A DNA stretch of 64,000 nucleotides from Panopea generosa (taxonomy: Eukaryota > Mollusca > Bivalvia > Adapedonta > Hiatellidae), in assembly GCA_029582155.1 (NCBI GenBank), contig CM055909.1, forward strand, positions 44,142,967 through 44,206,966, in the 5' to 3' direction. The notes beneath the pieces were generated by a model. That model was not told the origin of the DNA. It did not search any database and worked only from the letters and a program-made list of their open reading frames with translations. A program made the translations under genes and the position numbers. Position 1 is the first letter of the stretch, and each line of letters starts with the position of its first letter. This document shows, piece by piece, positions 23,501 to 33,400 of this stretch.

Positions 23501-26500
23501 CACAGAGACCGTTCAACGTTTACTTGAACATAGCGCTAATGTAAACAAAAGCGAAAACGACGGAACAACACCAATATTGTTAGCAGCACAAAACGGTCAT
23601 ATCAAGATTGTAAAGCTACTTATTAATCACAATGCCGATATAAATCAATGTTTAAAGGAAACACGAGCGTCGCCGTTGTACCAAGCATGTCTTAAGGGAC
23701 ATATAGATGTGGTTGAGACACTTTTAGACAACAAAGCTGATGTCAACTTATGCGACAATGACGGTTCCTCTCCCCTTCATGCTGCGTCTTTAAATGGACA
23801 CACAGAGACCGTTCAACGTTTATTTGAACATAGCGCTAATGTGAACCAAAGCGAAAACGACGGAACAACACCAATATGGTTAGCAGCACAAAACGGTCAT
23901 ATCAAGATTGTAAAGCTACTTATTAATCACAATGCCGATATCAATAAATGTTGGATGGAAACAGGAGCGTCGCCTTTGTACCAAGCATGTCTTGAGGGAC
24001 ATATTGATGTGGTGGAGACACTTTTAGATAACAAAGCTGATATTAACTTATGCAACGATGACGGTTCCTCTCCCCTTCATACTGCGTCTTTAAATGGACA
24101 CACAGAGACTGTTCAACGTTTACTTGAACATAGCGATAATGTGAATCAAAGCGAAAACGACGGAACAACACCAATATGGTATGCAGCACAAAACGGTCAT
24201 ATCAAGAGTGTAAAGCTACTTATTAATCACAATGCTGATATCAATCAATGTAGGATGGAAACAGGAGCGTCGCCTTTGTACCAAGCATGTCTTGAGGGAC
24301 ATATAGATGTGGTTGAGACACTTTTAGATAACAAAGCTGATATTAACTTATGCGACAATGACGGTTCCTCTCCGCTTCATGCTGCGTCTTTAAATGGACA
24401 CACAGAGACCGTTCAACGTTTACTTGAACGTGGCGCTAATGTGAATCAAAGCGAAAACGACGGAACAACACCAATATGGTTAGCAGCAGAAGACGGTCAT
24501 ATCAAGATTGTAAAGCTACTTATTAATCACAATGCCGATATCAATCAATGTTGGATGGAAACAGGAGCGTCGGCGTTCTACCAAGCATGTCTTAAGGGAC
24601 ATATAGATGTGGTTAAGACACTTTTAGATAACAAAGCTGATATTAACTTATGCGACAATGACGGTTCCTCTCCGCTTCATGCTGCGTCTTTAAATGGAGA
24701 CACAGAGACCGTAGAACGTTTACTTGAACATAGCGCTAATGTGAATCAAAGCAAATACGACGGAACAACACCAATATGGTTAGCAGCACAAAACGGTCAT
24801 ATCAAGAGTGTAAAGCTACTTATTAATCACAATGCTGATATCAATCAATGTAGGATGGAAACAGGAGCGTCGCCTTTTTACCAAGCATGTCTTGAGGGAC
24901 ATATAGATGTAGTTGAGACACTTTTAGATAACAAAGCTGATATTAACTTATGCGACAATGACGGTTCCTCTCCGCTTCATGCTGCGTCTTTAAATGGACA
25001 CACAGAGACCGTTCAACGTTTACTTGAACGTGGCGCTAATGTGAATCAAAGCGAAAACGACGGAACAACACCAATATGGTTAGCAGCACAAGACGGCCAT
25101 ATCAAGATTGTAAAGCTACTTATTAATCACAATGCCGATATCAATCAATGTTGGATGGAAACAGGAGCGTCGCCTTTGTACCAAGCATGTCTTGAGGGAC
25201 ATATAGATGTAGTTGAGACACTTTTAGATAACAAAGCTGATATTAACTTATGCGACAATGACGGTTCCTCTCCACTTCATGCTGCGTCTTTAAATGGACA
25301 CACAGAGACCGTTCAACGTTTACTTGAACATGGCGCTAATGTGAATCAAAGCAAAAACGACGGAACAACACCAATATGGTTAGCAGCACAAGACGGTCAT
25401 ATCAAGATTGTAAAGCTACTTATTAATCACAATGCCGATATCAATCAATGTTGGATGAAAACAGGAGCGTCGGCGTTGTACCAAGCATGTCTTAAGGGAC
25501 ATATTGATGTGGTTGAGACACTTTTAGACAACAAAGCTGATATCAACTTATGCAAAAATGACGGTTCCTCTCCGCTTCATGCTGTGTCTTTAAAGGGACA
25601 CACAGAGACCGTTCAATGTTTATTTGAACATAGCGCTAATGTAAATAAAAGCAAAAACGACGGAATAACACCAATATGGTATGCAGCAAAAAACGGCCAT
25701 ATCAAGATTGTAAAGCTACTTATTAATCACAATGCCGATATCAATCAATGTTGGATGAAAACAGGAGCGTCGCCGTTCTACCAAGCATGTCTGAAGGGAC
25801 ATATTGATGTGGTTGAGACACTTTTAGACAACAAAGCTGATATCAACTTATGCGACAATGACGGTTCCTCTCCCCTTCATGCTGCGTCTTTAAATGGACA
25901 CACAGAGACCGTTCAACGTTTATTTGAACATAGCGCTAATGTAAACAAAAGCAAAAACGACGGAATAACACCAATATGGTATGCAGCAAAAAACGGCCAT
26001 ATTAAGATTGTAAAGCTACTTATTAAACACAATGCCGATATCAATCAATGTTGGATGAAAACAGGAGCGTCGGCGTTGTACCAAGCATGTCTGAACGGAC
26101 ATATTGATGTGGTTGAGACACTTTTAGACAACAAAGCAAATATCAACTTATGCAACAATGACGGTTCCTCTCCCCTTCATGCTGCGTCTTTAAATGGACA
26201 CACAGAGACCGTTGAACGTTTATTTGAACATAGCGCTAATGTAAACAAAAGCAAAAACGACGGAATAACACCAATATGGTATGCAGCACAAAACGGCCAT
26301 ATCAAGATTGTAAAGCTATTTATTAATCACAATGCCGATATCAATCAATGTTGGGTGAAAACAGGAGCGTCGGCGTTGTACCAAGCATGTCTTAAGGGAC
26401 ATATTGGTGTGGTTGAGACACTTTTAGACAACAAAGCTGATATCAACTTATGCAAAAATGACGGTTCCTCTCCCCTTCATGCTGCGTCTTTAAAGGGACA

Positions 26501-27446
26501 CACAGAGACCGTTCAACGTTTATTTGAACATAGCGCTAGTGTAAACAAAAGCAAAAACGACGGAATAACACCAATATGGTATGCAGCAAAAAACGGCCAT
26601 ATCAAGATTGTAAAGCTACTTATTAAACACAATGCCGATATCAATCAATGTTGGATGAAAACAGGAGCGTCGGCGTTGTACCAAGCATGTCTTAAGGGAC
26701 ATATTGATGTGGTTGAGACACTTTTAGATAACAAAGCAAATATCAACTTATGCAACAATGACGGTTCCTCTCCCCTTCATGCTGCGTCTTTAAATGGACA
26801 CACAGAGACCGTTCAACGTTTATTTGAACATAGCGCTAATGTAAACAAAAGCAAAAACGACGGAATAACACCAATATGGTATGCAGCAAAAAACGGCCAT
26901 ATCAAGATTGTAAAGCTATTTATTAATCACAATGCCGATATCAATCAATGTTGGGTGAAAACAGGAGCGTCGGCGTTGTACCAAGCATGTCTTAAGGGAC
27001 ATATTGATGTGGTTGAGACACTTTTAGACAACAAAGCTGATATCAACTTATGCAACAATAAAGGTGCCTCTCCCCTCCATGTTGCGACCGGCAAAGGGCA
27101 CATCGAGACTGTGAAACGTTTACTTGAATATGAAACTGATGTGAATAAATGTGACGATGAAGGCACCACACCGATTTATATGGCATCACTTAATGGGCAC
27201 ACACAGACTGTGCAGCTTTTACTAGAACATAAAGTTGACGTGAATAAAAGTGACAATAATGGTGTCAATCCCCTCCATGCTGCATCTTGCAATGGACACA
27301 CAGATACTGTGAAACGCTTACTTGAATATGGCGTTGATGTGTATCAATATGACAGTGTTGGTGACACTCCGCTCAATTATGCTTCAAGAGAAGGTCACAC
27401 TGACACTGTTCAACTCTTACTTGAACACCAAGCCAATGTAAATTGA
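20533..27446 (+). CDS. Coding exon 4: nSTAND3 NTPase and ankyrin-repeat region
   Basis: One 6.9-kb exon encodes residues 226-2529. Although the frame is open from 20481, the first 52 bases are intron: the acceptor at 20531-20532 joins in phase with exon 3. NTPase landmarks: IQTWKTEDKIFLST (the W..d..Fv.T lead-in), Walker A GNSGAGKS at residues 265-272 (Lys271), Walker B QVFVLDDPFG with Asp314-Asp315, ICTCRK at 349-354 as a sensor-like TCR, and INFPLMCKLF at about 416-425. Together these fit the nSTAND3 family. Residues 430-730 contain KRYRFIHGSLNDSV, typical of the helical/winged-helix region after the NTPase. Ankyrin repeats run from residue 731 to the end, about 54 in all, with no transmembrane segment after them. 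The stop falls inside what used to be further ankyrin sequence. Confidence 0.95.
22356..27155 (+). repeat. 16 tandem 300-bp units (three ankyrin repeats each) inside exon 4
   Basis: The marker tcaatcaatg or a one-base variant recurs exactly every 300 bp from 22441 to 26941, 16 times, with no indel. Each 100-residue unit holds three ankyrin repeats with the cores TPIWLAAQNGHIKIVKLLI, SPLYQACLEGHIDVVETLL and SPLHAASLNGHTETVQRLL (residues 834-2433). Flanking repeats before 22356 and after about 27070 are much more diverged, so the array arose by recent local amplification. Units 7 and 9, 8 and 10, 13 and 15, and 14 and 16 share private changes, which indicates a 600-bp dimer as a copying unit. 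Confidence 0.97.
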
Positions 27447-28352
27447 TGCAACTGTATTAGTAGCACCCCTCTCAGTATTTTTAATGCCCTTATGGACACA
27501 CAGAAAGTGTTCGGCTCGTACCTGACCACCACACTGATGTGAACAGAGTTATACTACAATCACTTATGCATTACGTAAAGGACATACCGGCATTGCTAAT
27601 ATTTTACTTGGTCACACGCGGGAGTGAAAAGATTTAACATTGATGTTGCCTCAGGAAATGGGCATGGCATAATGAGACTATATAGGTAACAATAACGGTT
27701 ACATTGCCCTTCATAACGCCTCACAAAATGGACAGACACAGGTTGCAGGGTTTCTACTTAAACACCACTCTGTTATATATGCAATATGTTAACCTACTAT
27801 TTGCAATTCAGGCTGGTATGAATAGATAAGACAAATTTGGTTGCACTCCATTCGATAACGCATCATGAAACGGGCACACAGAGATTTTACACATGTTACT
27901 TGAACAGTATGCGGATGTGAATGCAAACAACAGTTATCTGCAATCCTCGCAACATTGTGTCATAAAATCAACAAACAGAAGCAGTTGAACTCTTACTCGC
28001 TGTGTCACAAAATAAACAAACAGAAACAGTTGAACTCTTACTCGGTGTTGCGAATAAAGATGACAAATGTGGTTGCACTCCCCACATAACGTATCAGAAA
28101 CGAGCGTTACTATTACTGGAACATAATGTCGATGTGAATAAAACTGGCAATTATGGTTACACTCAACTTTATATTGTATCAAACAATGGGCACGTAAACA
28201 ATTTTCAACTTTTACTTGAACATTATGTCGATGTGAATAAAACTGGCAATTCTGGTTACACTCTATTTTATGTTGTATCAAACAATGGGCACGCAAACAT
28301 TGATCAACTCTTACTTGAACATCACACTGGCGTGAACAACGCTTCTATTTAA
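27447..28352 (+). pseudogene. Decayed ankyrin-repeat tail
   Basis: Directly after the TGA, ankyrin phrases continue in changing frames: STPLSIF, YGHTESVRL with HHTDVNR, ALRKGHTGIANILL, ALHNASQNGQTQ, NGHTEILHMLLEQYADVN. An open stretch follows at 28002-28352 with LLLEHNVDVNKTGNYGYTQL and two further repeats. At least four frameshifts and several stops interrupt it. It is either the former C-terminus of the upstream gene, cut off by the stop at 27444, or the wreck of a neighbouring paralogue. If transcribed, it would be 3-prime UTR. The 28002-28352 ORF is 116 codons; without a start context it is unlikely to be a separate gene. Confidence 0.85.
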
Positions 28353-28905
28353 TATGACACGACCCTTCTAGCTATATTGCAAAAAGGACACAAAGCGGTC
28401 ATAAATATGTTTTATTTACGTGAAGAACGGGTTCAATTTACGGTTTCTCTTCCTAAAATAACATGCCAGAAAATGAACATACACAAATACAGAGTAATCC
28501 TTATATGGTATTGTTGAGGGTGGAATTTATGTCACTCTGATGACTTGATCCCAGCACTATATTTGACCTATCACGAAGAGGCCACTCTGAAACTTCTCAA
28601 CTACTTTAAATATGTATCTGAATTCAATAAAAGTATTAGTGATATTGATAAAACAACAGTATACGCTTCATAAAATGACCGTGATCAAGTTTTCCTTATT
28701 TCACATATGGCCGATATAAAAAGTCGCTTATGATTGTTTAGCTTTTATAAATATATAATGGGCTTTTACCTTTTACAATAATCCGTCGTTGATAATTGGT
28801 GTGCATGCCATGGTTCATATCTTCGTGTGTGTGTGTATTTGTTTAAAGCATATTGTAAACAAAATTATTGACATCCCAATTCGGTGTTTTCATCGATGCG
28901 AACTC
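28353..28905. other. Nothing recognised downstream of the ankyrin gene
   Basis: AT-rich sequence with a short gtgt run near 28826. Confidence 0.5.
28626..28631 (+). promoter_or_regulatory. Possible polyadenylation signal AATAAA
   Basis: First aataaa beyond the decayed ankyrin tail; earlier ones lie inside degenerate repeat sequence. It would give a 3-prime UTR of about 1.2 kb. Chance occurrence is common in AT-rich DNA. Confidence 0.25.
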
Positions 28906-29182
28906 AACATTGTGCTTGCAATCCTTAAGTATTGATATATATTTACTTGTCACTTTGGTTATGATTAGTGTAAAATAGGTATATGTATATATAAGGTAAC
29001 ATTGTGCTTGCAATCCTTTAATATTTATCAATATTTACTTGTCATTTTGGGTCTGATTAATGTAAAATATGTATATGTATATATAAGATAACATTGTGCT
29101 TGCAATCCTTAAATATTTGTTAATATGTACTTGTCATTTTGGGTATGATTAGTGTAAAATATGTATATGTATATATAATATA
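28906..29182. repeat. Three tandem copies of a 91-92 bp unit
   Basis: The phrase aacattgtgcttgcaatcct recurs at 28906, 28998 and 29090; each unit ends in gtatatgtatatataa. Confidence 0.95.
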
Positions 29183-29195
29183 ACGAAGGCATGAT

Positions 29196-29383
29196 AAACT
29201 TCCGCTATGTTTAGACGAATATTATACATGTACATGGAATACGAAAAAAGAAGTTATATGAATATGTATCGCAAGAGAATTCTAAGGTGTATTTGTATTG
29301 AAAAGGTTATGCCTCTAGTGTTACGGGAAAAGACTGAACAAGAAAATAAAAATCTCATCTGCACTTAAACATAGCGGAAGTTT
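29196..29383. mobile_element. Possible MITE bounded by an 18-bp perfect inverted repeat
   Basis: aaacttccgctatgttta at 29196-29213 is the exact reverse complement of 29366-29383. The 150 bp between them contain no ORF. Target-site duplication is not obvious, so a stem-loop RNA or chance remnant is also possible. Confidence 0.45.
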
Positions 29384-29775
29384 CAGTTTTGTTCACTAAT
29401 GGCACGTAAATGAAAATTTAATGGCATTTTAGGCATATTAAACACTTTTTCTTTTTGATAATAAAGTCGATAAAATCAGACTAAAAGTTTGATTTGATAA
29501 ATATGGAACATATTTGCCCGTGCATGCACGTGGAAATCGACTTTCACGTTGTCTATTTTGTCTAATTCGCACGTGCTAATTAAAATTGCTTATTTCGGAC
29601 ACTTAATCGTTCACTGAAACTATTTAGACTCTATGTCATTTTACATGTTTATTTCTTTTTTATAACATTAAAATATAAATCTATGTATTCAAATCGGGAG
29701 TTTCCTTTCTTTGTTCAGTGTATATATAAACACGCATTTACATGATATTTTAAATGTATTTTTTAAATTGCAACT
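29384..29775. other. Nothing recognised
   Basis: AT-rich sequence with short palindromic pieces such as gtgcatgcac near 29520. Confidence 0.5.
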
Positions 29776-29930
29776 ATGGAGTTAGTTATTTCACATTTGT
29801 TCATGTATTAATGTGGAGCTATATATTTTACACTTGTACATGTATTTATGTGGAGCTGTATATTTTACATTCATACATGTATTTATGTCTAGCTATATAT
29901 TTAACATTCATACATGTATTTATGTCGAGA
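29776..29930. repeat. About four tandem copies of a 36-38 bp unit
   Basis: The unit tgtggagctatatattttac followed by a tacatgtattta segment recurs with small changes. The two short ORFs over it are products of the repeat. Confidence 0.9.
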
Positions 29931-30832
29931 ATATTGGTTGGTTTCAGTGGAATATTATTTCTGTCATATTATTTACGACGCAGGAGTGTAATAAATCAAT
30001 GACATATTTTTAATATCACTACCGAGTCAACGTACGGCGTTTTCCGTATAACTCAGCTTTGATGTCGAAGTGCTTTTCGACTTGCCGAAAATTAAAGATG
30101 ACGTCGTTTTGTCACTATAAAATGAAATTATTTTCAGACGATATGTCTGAAAGAAACAAATATGTGCGACTGTTCTCATTCTTTATTGAGGTGATCTGAA
30201 AAAATATATGGTAAATGTACCGATTTTCTGAGTTATGTGATAAAAAGAATCTTACATGAATGCTTGTTTATTAATGAATTTATTAAACGAGATGGCAAAT
30301 ATATATTATGCGATACATTTGCCAACGAATTTAATAAATTCAATATTAAATAAACACATTACTTTCATCGAGAGTGGCGCAGCCATGACACTTACAGTTT
30401 ACACGATTGAAATTAAAGATATATCACTGAAACCAACCTTTTTTTTCTATTGTGTTATTATAATGTAAATACAATTATGTTACCATATATATTTTCACTG
30501 TTTGAAACGATAAAAATATCAGAAATAATTTCACTCTTTAATTCATCAACCATTATACAAATGTGTACGTGTTAATATAATTATGATGTCATTTATGAGT
30601 AGATACATTGATATATAAAACTCAATATTTAGATGTTAAAAAAATGTTGTAATTGTATGCATGCATGAAAATGGTGAATATATTTCATATGTTAAATTGA
30701 ACAAAATTATTATTATTTTATGATTTTGAATACACACTACTAAATTCTCTTAGACGAGTACATACAGAGCCAACACTCGGTAACAACAATCCTTTTTTTA
30801 TTCTGTATATGAATTCAGTTGAACCCATTACA

Positions 30833-30834
<2 letters not shown>
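29931..30834. other. Nothing recognised
   Basis: AT-rich; the 70-codon ORF at 30256-30468 has no recognisable feature. Confidence 0.5.

Positions 30835-30895
<61 letters not shown>
30835..30895. repeat. TAA trinucleotide microsatellite
   Basis: Nearly pure (TAA)n, about 20 units. Confidence 0.98.
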
Positions 30896-30909
30896 TGTCG
30901 GCGTCCCGC

Positions 30910-31300
30910 CTGCGTTAAAAGTTTGGTGCAACTTGTTCGTCAGTGTGCATTGCTTGCAGTTATATGAATGTCACTTATGCATAAGTGTGCATGCTTATAC
31001 TTTGAGGCAGTATGTAACATATCGGGCTCCTACATTCAAAGTAAAGGTCATATTGCAGGGTTGAAAAGGTCACATGTTGTCTTTAAGCTTTGTGTTAAAG
31101 TTTTGGTGCACGATGTTAACACATGTGCATTATTTGCAGTAATATGGATGGAACTTGGCTTCTAACTTGAAAGTCAATGTCATATTGCAGGGTTGAAAAG
31201 GTCACATGTTGTCTTTAACACTGCGCGTTAAAGTTTTGGCGCAAGTTGGGATTGACCGCGCATGCTTACAGTTATATGTATGTAACTTGGCACAAGGGAT
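30910..31300. repeat. Three degenerate tandem units of about 130-180 bp
   Basis: gttaaagttttggtgca-like blocks start at about 30913, 31094 and 31228. Between them lies a shared block gtcatattgcagggttgaaa followed by aggtcacatgttgtcttta (31047 and 31178). Confidence 0.8.
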
Positions 31301-31667
31301 GGCTGCTATTTTAAATTTTTCAAGTCAAAATATTGATGTAAAGAGGAGAAATTGGGCTCATAACTCTATGTTTAAATTAAGGTGCAAGTTGTATATACAG
31401 ACATAAGTTTTAATTTTGCATTATGAAACTTATTCTTGAATAAATCTTAAATTAATATCAACGGAATGTTGGCTCTGTCTTTTTTTTATTAATGTTATCA
31501 ATAGTCTTATAGAACGTTATAACTTTTAGGTTCAGTGTCTTATTCACTCTAGAGACCAAAAGTGTTATTGGGTATTTATATGAATTGTTGTACATGTAAA
31601 TGTATCCAGATTGATAAATAGATCACAGATTGGTTATTGTTGTTTGAATATTCCAGCGTCATTGGCT

Positions 31668-32430
31668 ACCTGCCCGAGTCCTACCGAAAACCGCCCACAC
31701 CGCCCATATATTCTTTTTTTAAATTTGTTTTGTATTGAATCAAATACTCTGCCCCATTTCAACTTTGTAGACCCCCCCCCCCTCCAATTTATAAATTTTT
31801 TTTTTTATTAAATCAAATACTCTGGCCCATTTCAACACTTTTTTTTACCGACTCCAAACCCCGCCCCACCCCACCCCCTGTCGCCCTATTTTCTAAAATT
31901 TTGTTTTGTGTTCAATCAAATAATGTCCACCCCCATTTTTTCCACCTTTGTTACCGACCCGAAGAATCATCCCCCTCCCAACTCTCCACTCCCTTTTTTT
32001 TGTTTAAAATTTTGTTTTGTTGTATTGAATTAGATACTCTTCTTTTCTCTTCGTAACTTTGTTACCGACCCCTACCACACACCCCACCCCATCTCCCAAT
32101 ATTTGTATTGTATTAAAAAAATATTCAGCCCTGATTAAATTTGCCTGAACTGCCACACCTATTCCCCACCCACCCCACCCACATTTTTTAAAAAAGAAAT
32201 GTATTCAATTAAATACTCTGCCCCAGACATAGACTGTGTCACATATAGATAATGTATATTCTGGCTTAATAGTCCTACTTGCACATACAAGTATCCTCTA
32301 TTTTGCTAATATTAAAGATGGTTTCACTGATAGAGAGATAAATCTGTTTTCTGATGGTACATATTAAATACTGTTCTGTGACAAGGCTTGAATAGTCGAG
32401 TTAACGCTGTTCTACGACAGCTCTTGTTTA
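31668..32430. mobile_element. Composite repeat element with a pyrimidine-rich minisatellite (copy 1)
   Basis: About six units of roughly 85-110 bp carry ttaaatttgttttgtattga, aatcaaatactctgccccat, ttcaactttgtta and C-rich spacers. The element ends with a unique tail: taatagtcctacttgcac, then a cgagttaacgctgttct block. The same minisatellite and tail occur at 53590-54432, so array and tail move or duplicate together. A non-autonomous transposon carrying a minisatellite is the simplest reading; no ends with inverted repeats were seen. Confidence 0.7.
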
Positions 32431-32751
32431 TATATGAACTAATCATACAGATACGTTTTGATGTAAGTAATACATATAAACTCATATATTGTAAATACAT
32501 GTGAAATGTTATTAATATATTCTTCAGACCGCTTGTTTCAGGCAAAGGCTTTTTTGCTTTTACTAATATAATAAGTAAATCAGTTTTCAGGATATCTTTA
32601 TAGTGGTCACTAATTACCTCTTGAAACTCGACCGAATACAACCAAATTTACAGTACACATTGATTTTGTTTAGTGAAATCAATCGAATTTAGTGTTACCA
32701 AAGCAACAGGCGTTTTGATAGTTTACATATGAATTATACATCTTACTATAA
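32431..32751. other. Nothing recognised, up to the gap
   Basis: Unique-looking sequence. The 105-codon minus ORF at 32324-32641 overlaps the repeat tail and is not supported. Confidence 0.5.
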
Positions 32752-33251
32752 NNNNNNNNNNNNNNNNNNNNNNNNNNNNNNNNNNNNNNNNNNNNNNNNN
32801 NNNNNNNNNNNNNNNNNNNNNNNNNNNNNNNNNNNNNNNNNNNNNNNNNNNNNNNNNNNNNNNNNNNNNNNNNNNNNNNNNNNNNNNNNNNNNNNNNNNN
32901 NNNNNNNNNNNNNNNNNNNNNNNNNNNNNNNNNNNNNNNNNNNNNNNNNNNNNNNNNNNNNNNNNNNNNNNNNNNNNNNNNNNNNNNNNNNNNNNNNNNN
33001 NNNNNNNNNNNNNNNNNNNNNNNNNNNNNNNNNNNNNNNNNNNNNNNNNNNNNNNNNNNNNNNNNNNNNNNNNNNNNNNNNNNNNNNNNNNNNNNNNNNN
33101 NNNNNNNNNNNNNNNNNNNNNNNNNNNNNNNNNNNNNNNNNNNNNNNNNNNNNNNNNNNNNNNNNNNNNNNNNNNNNNNNNNNNNNNNNNNNNNNNNNNN
33201 NNNNNNNNNNNNNNNNNNNNNNNNNNNNNNNNNNNNNNNNNNNNNNNNNNN
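32752..33251. other. Assembly gap, 500 Ns
   Basis: Exactly 500 N characters, the round size of a placeholder gap, so the true distance across it is unknown. Confidence 0.99.
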
Positions 33252-33400
33252 AATTATTCGAAGCGAAGATACTTTATCATTAGCATAAATGATTGACAGT
33301 CTCTTGTGAGTTTCTTGTAGGAATTATGTGAAACATTAACGATATATGTCAGAAGATAAGCCTTCTGAACGCATGTAAGGCCCATGAGTCAAAGAAACTT
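33252..33400 (+). repeat. Dispersed repeat shared with 62965-63120
   Basis: Shares cattagcataaatgattgac and cattaacgatat followed by gtcagaagata with the stretch at about 62990-63080, same orientation. The repeat edge coincides with the gap. Confidence 0.75.

Noticed and set aside
26945..27169. Minus-strand ORF within the ankyrin exon
   Set aside because: Antisense shadow of the repeat-rich coding strand.
28002..28352. Separate small ankyrin gene
   Set aside because: It has no start context or upstream exon and is flanked by decayed ankyrin repeats; better read as part of the pseudogene tail.
32729..33283. 184-codon ORF
   Set aside because: It consists almost wholly of assembly-gap Ns.
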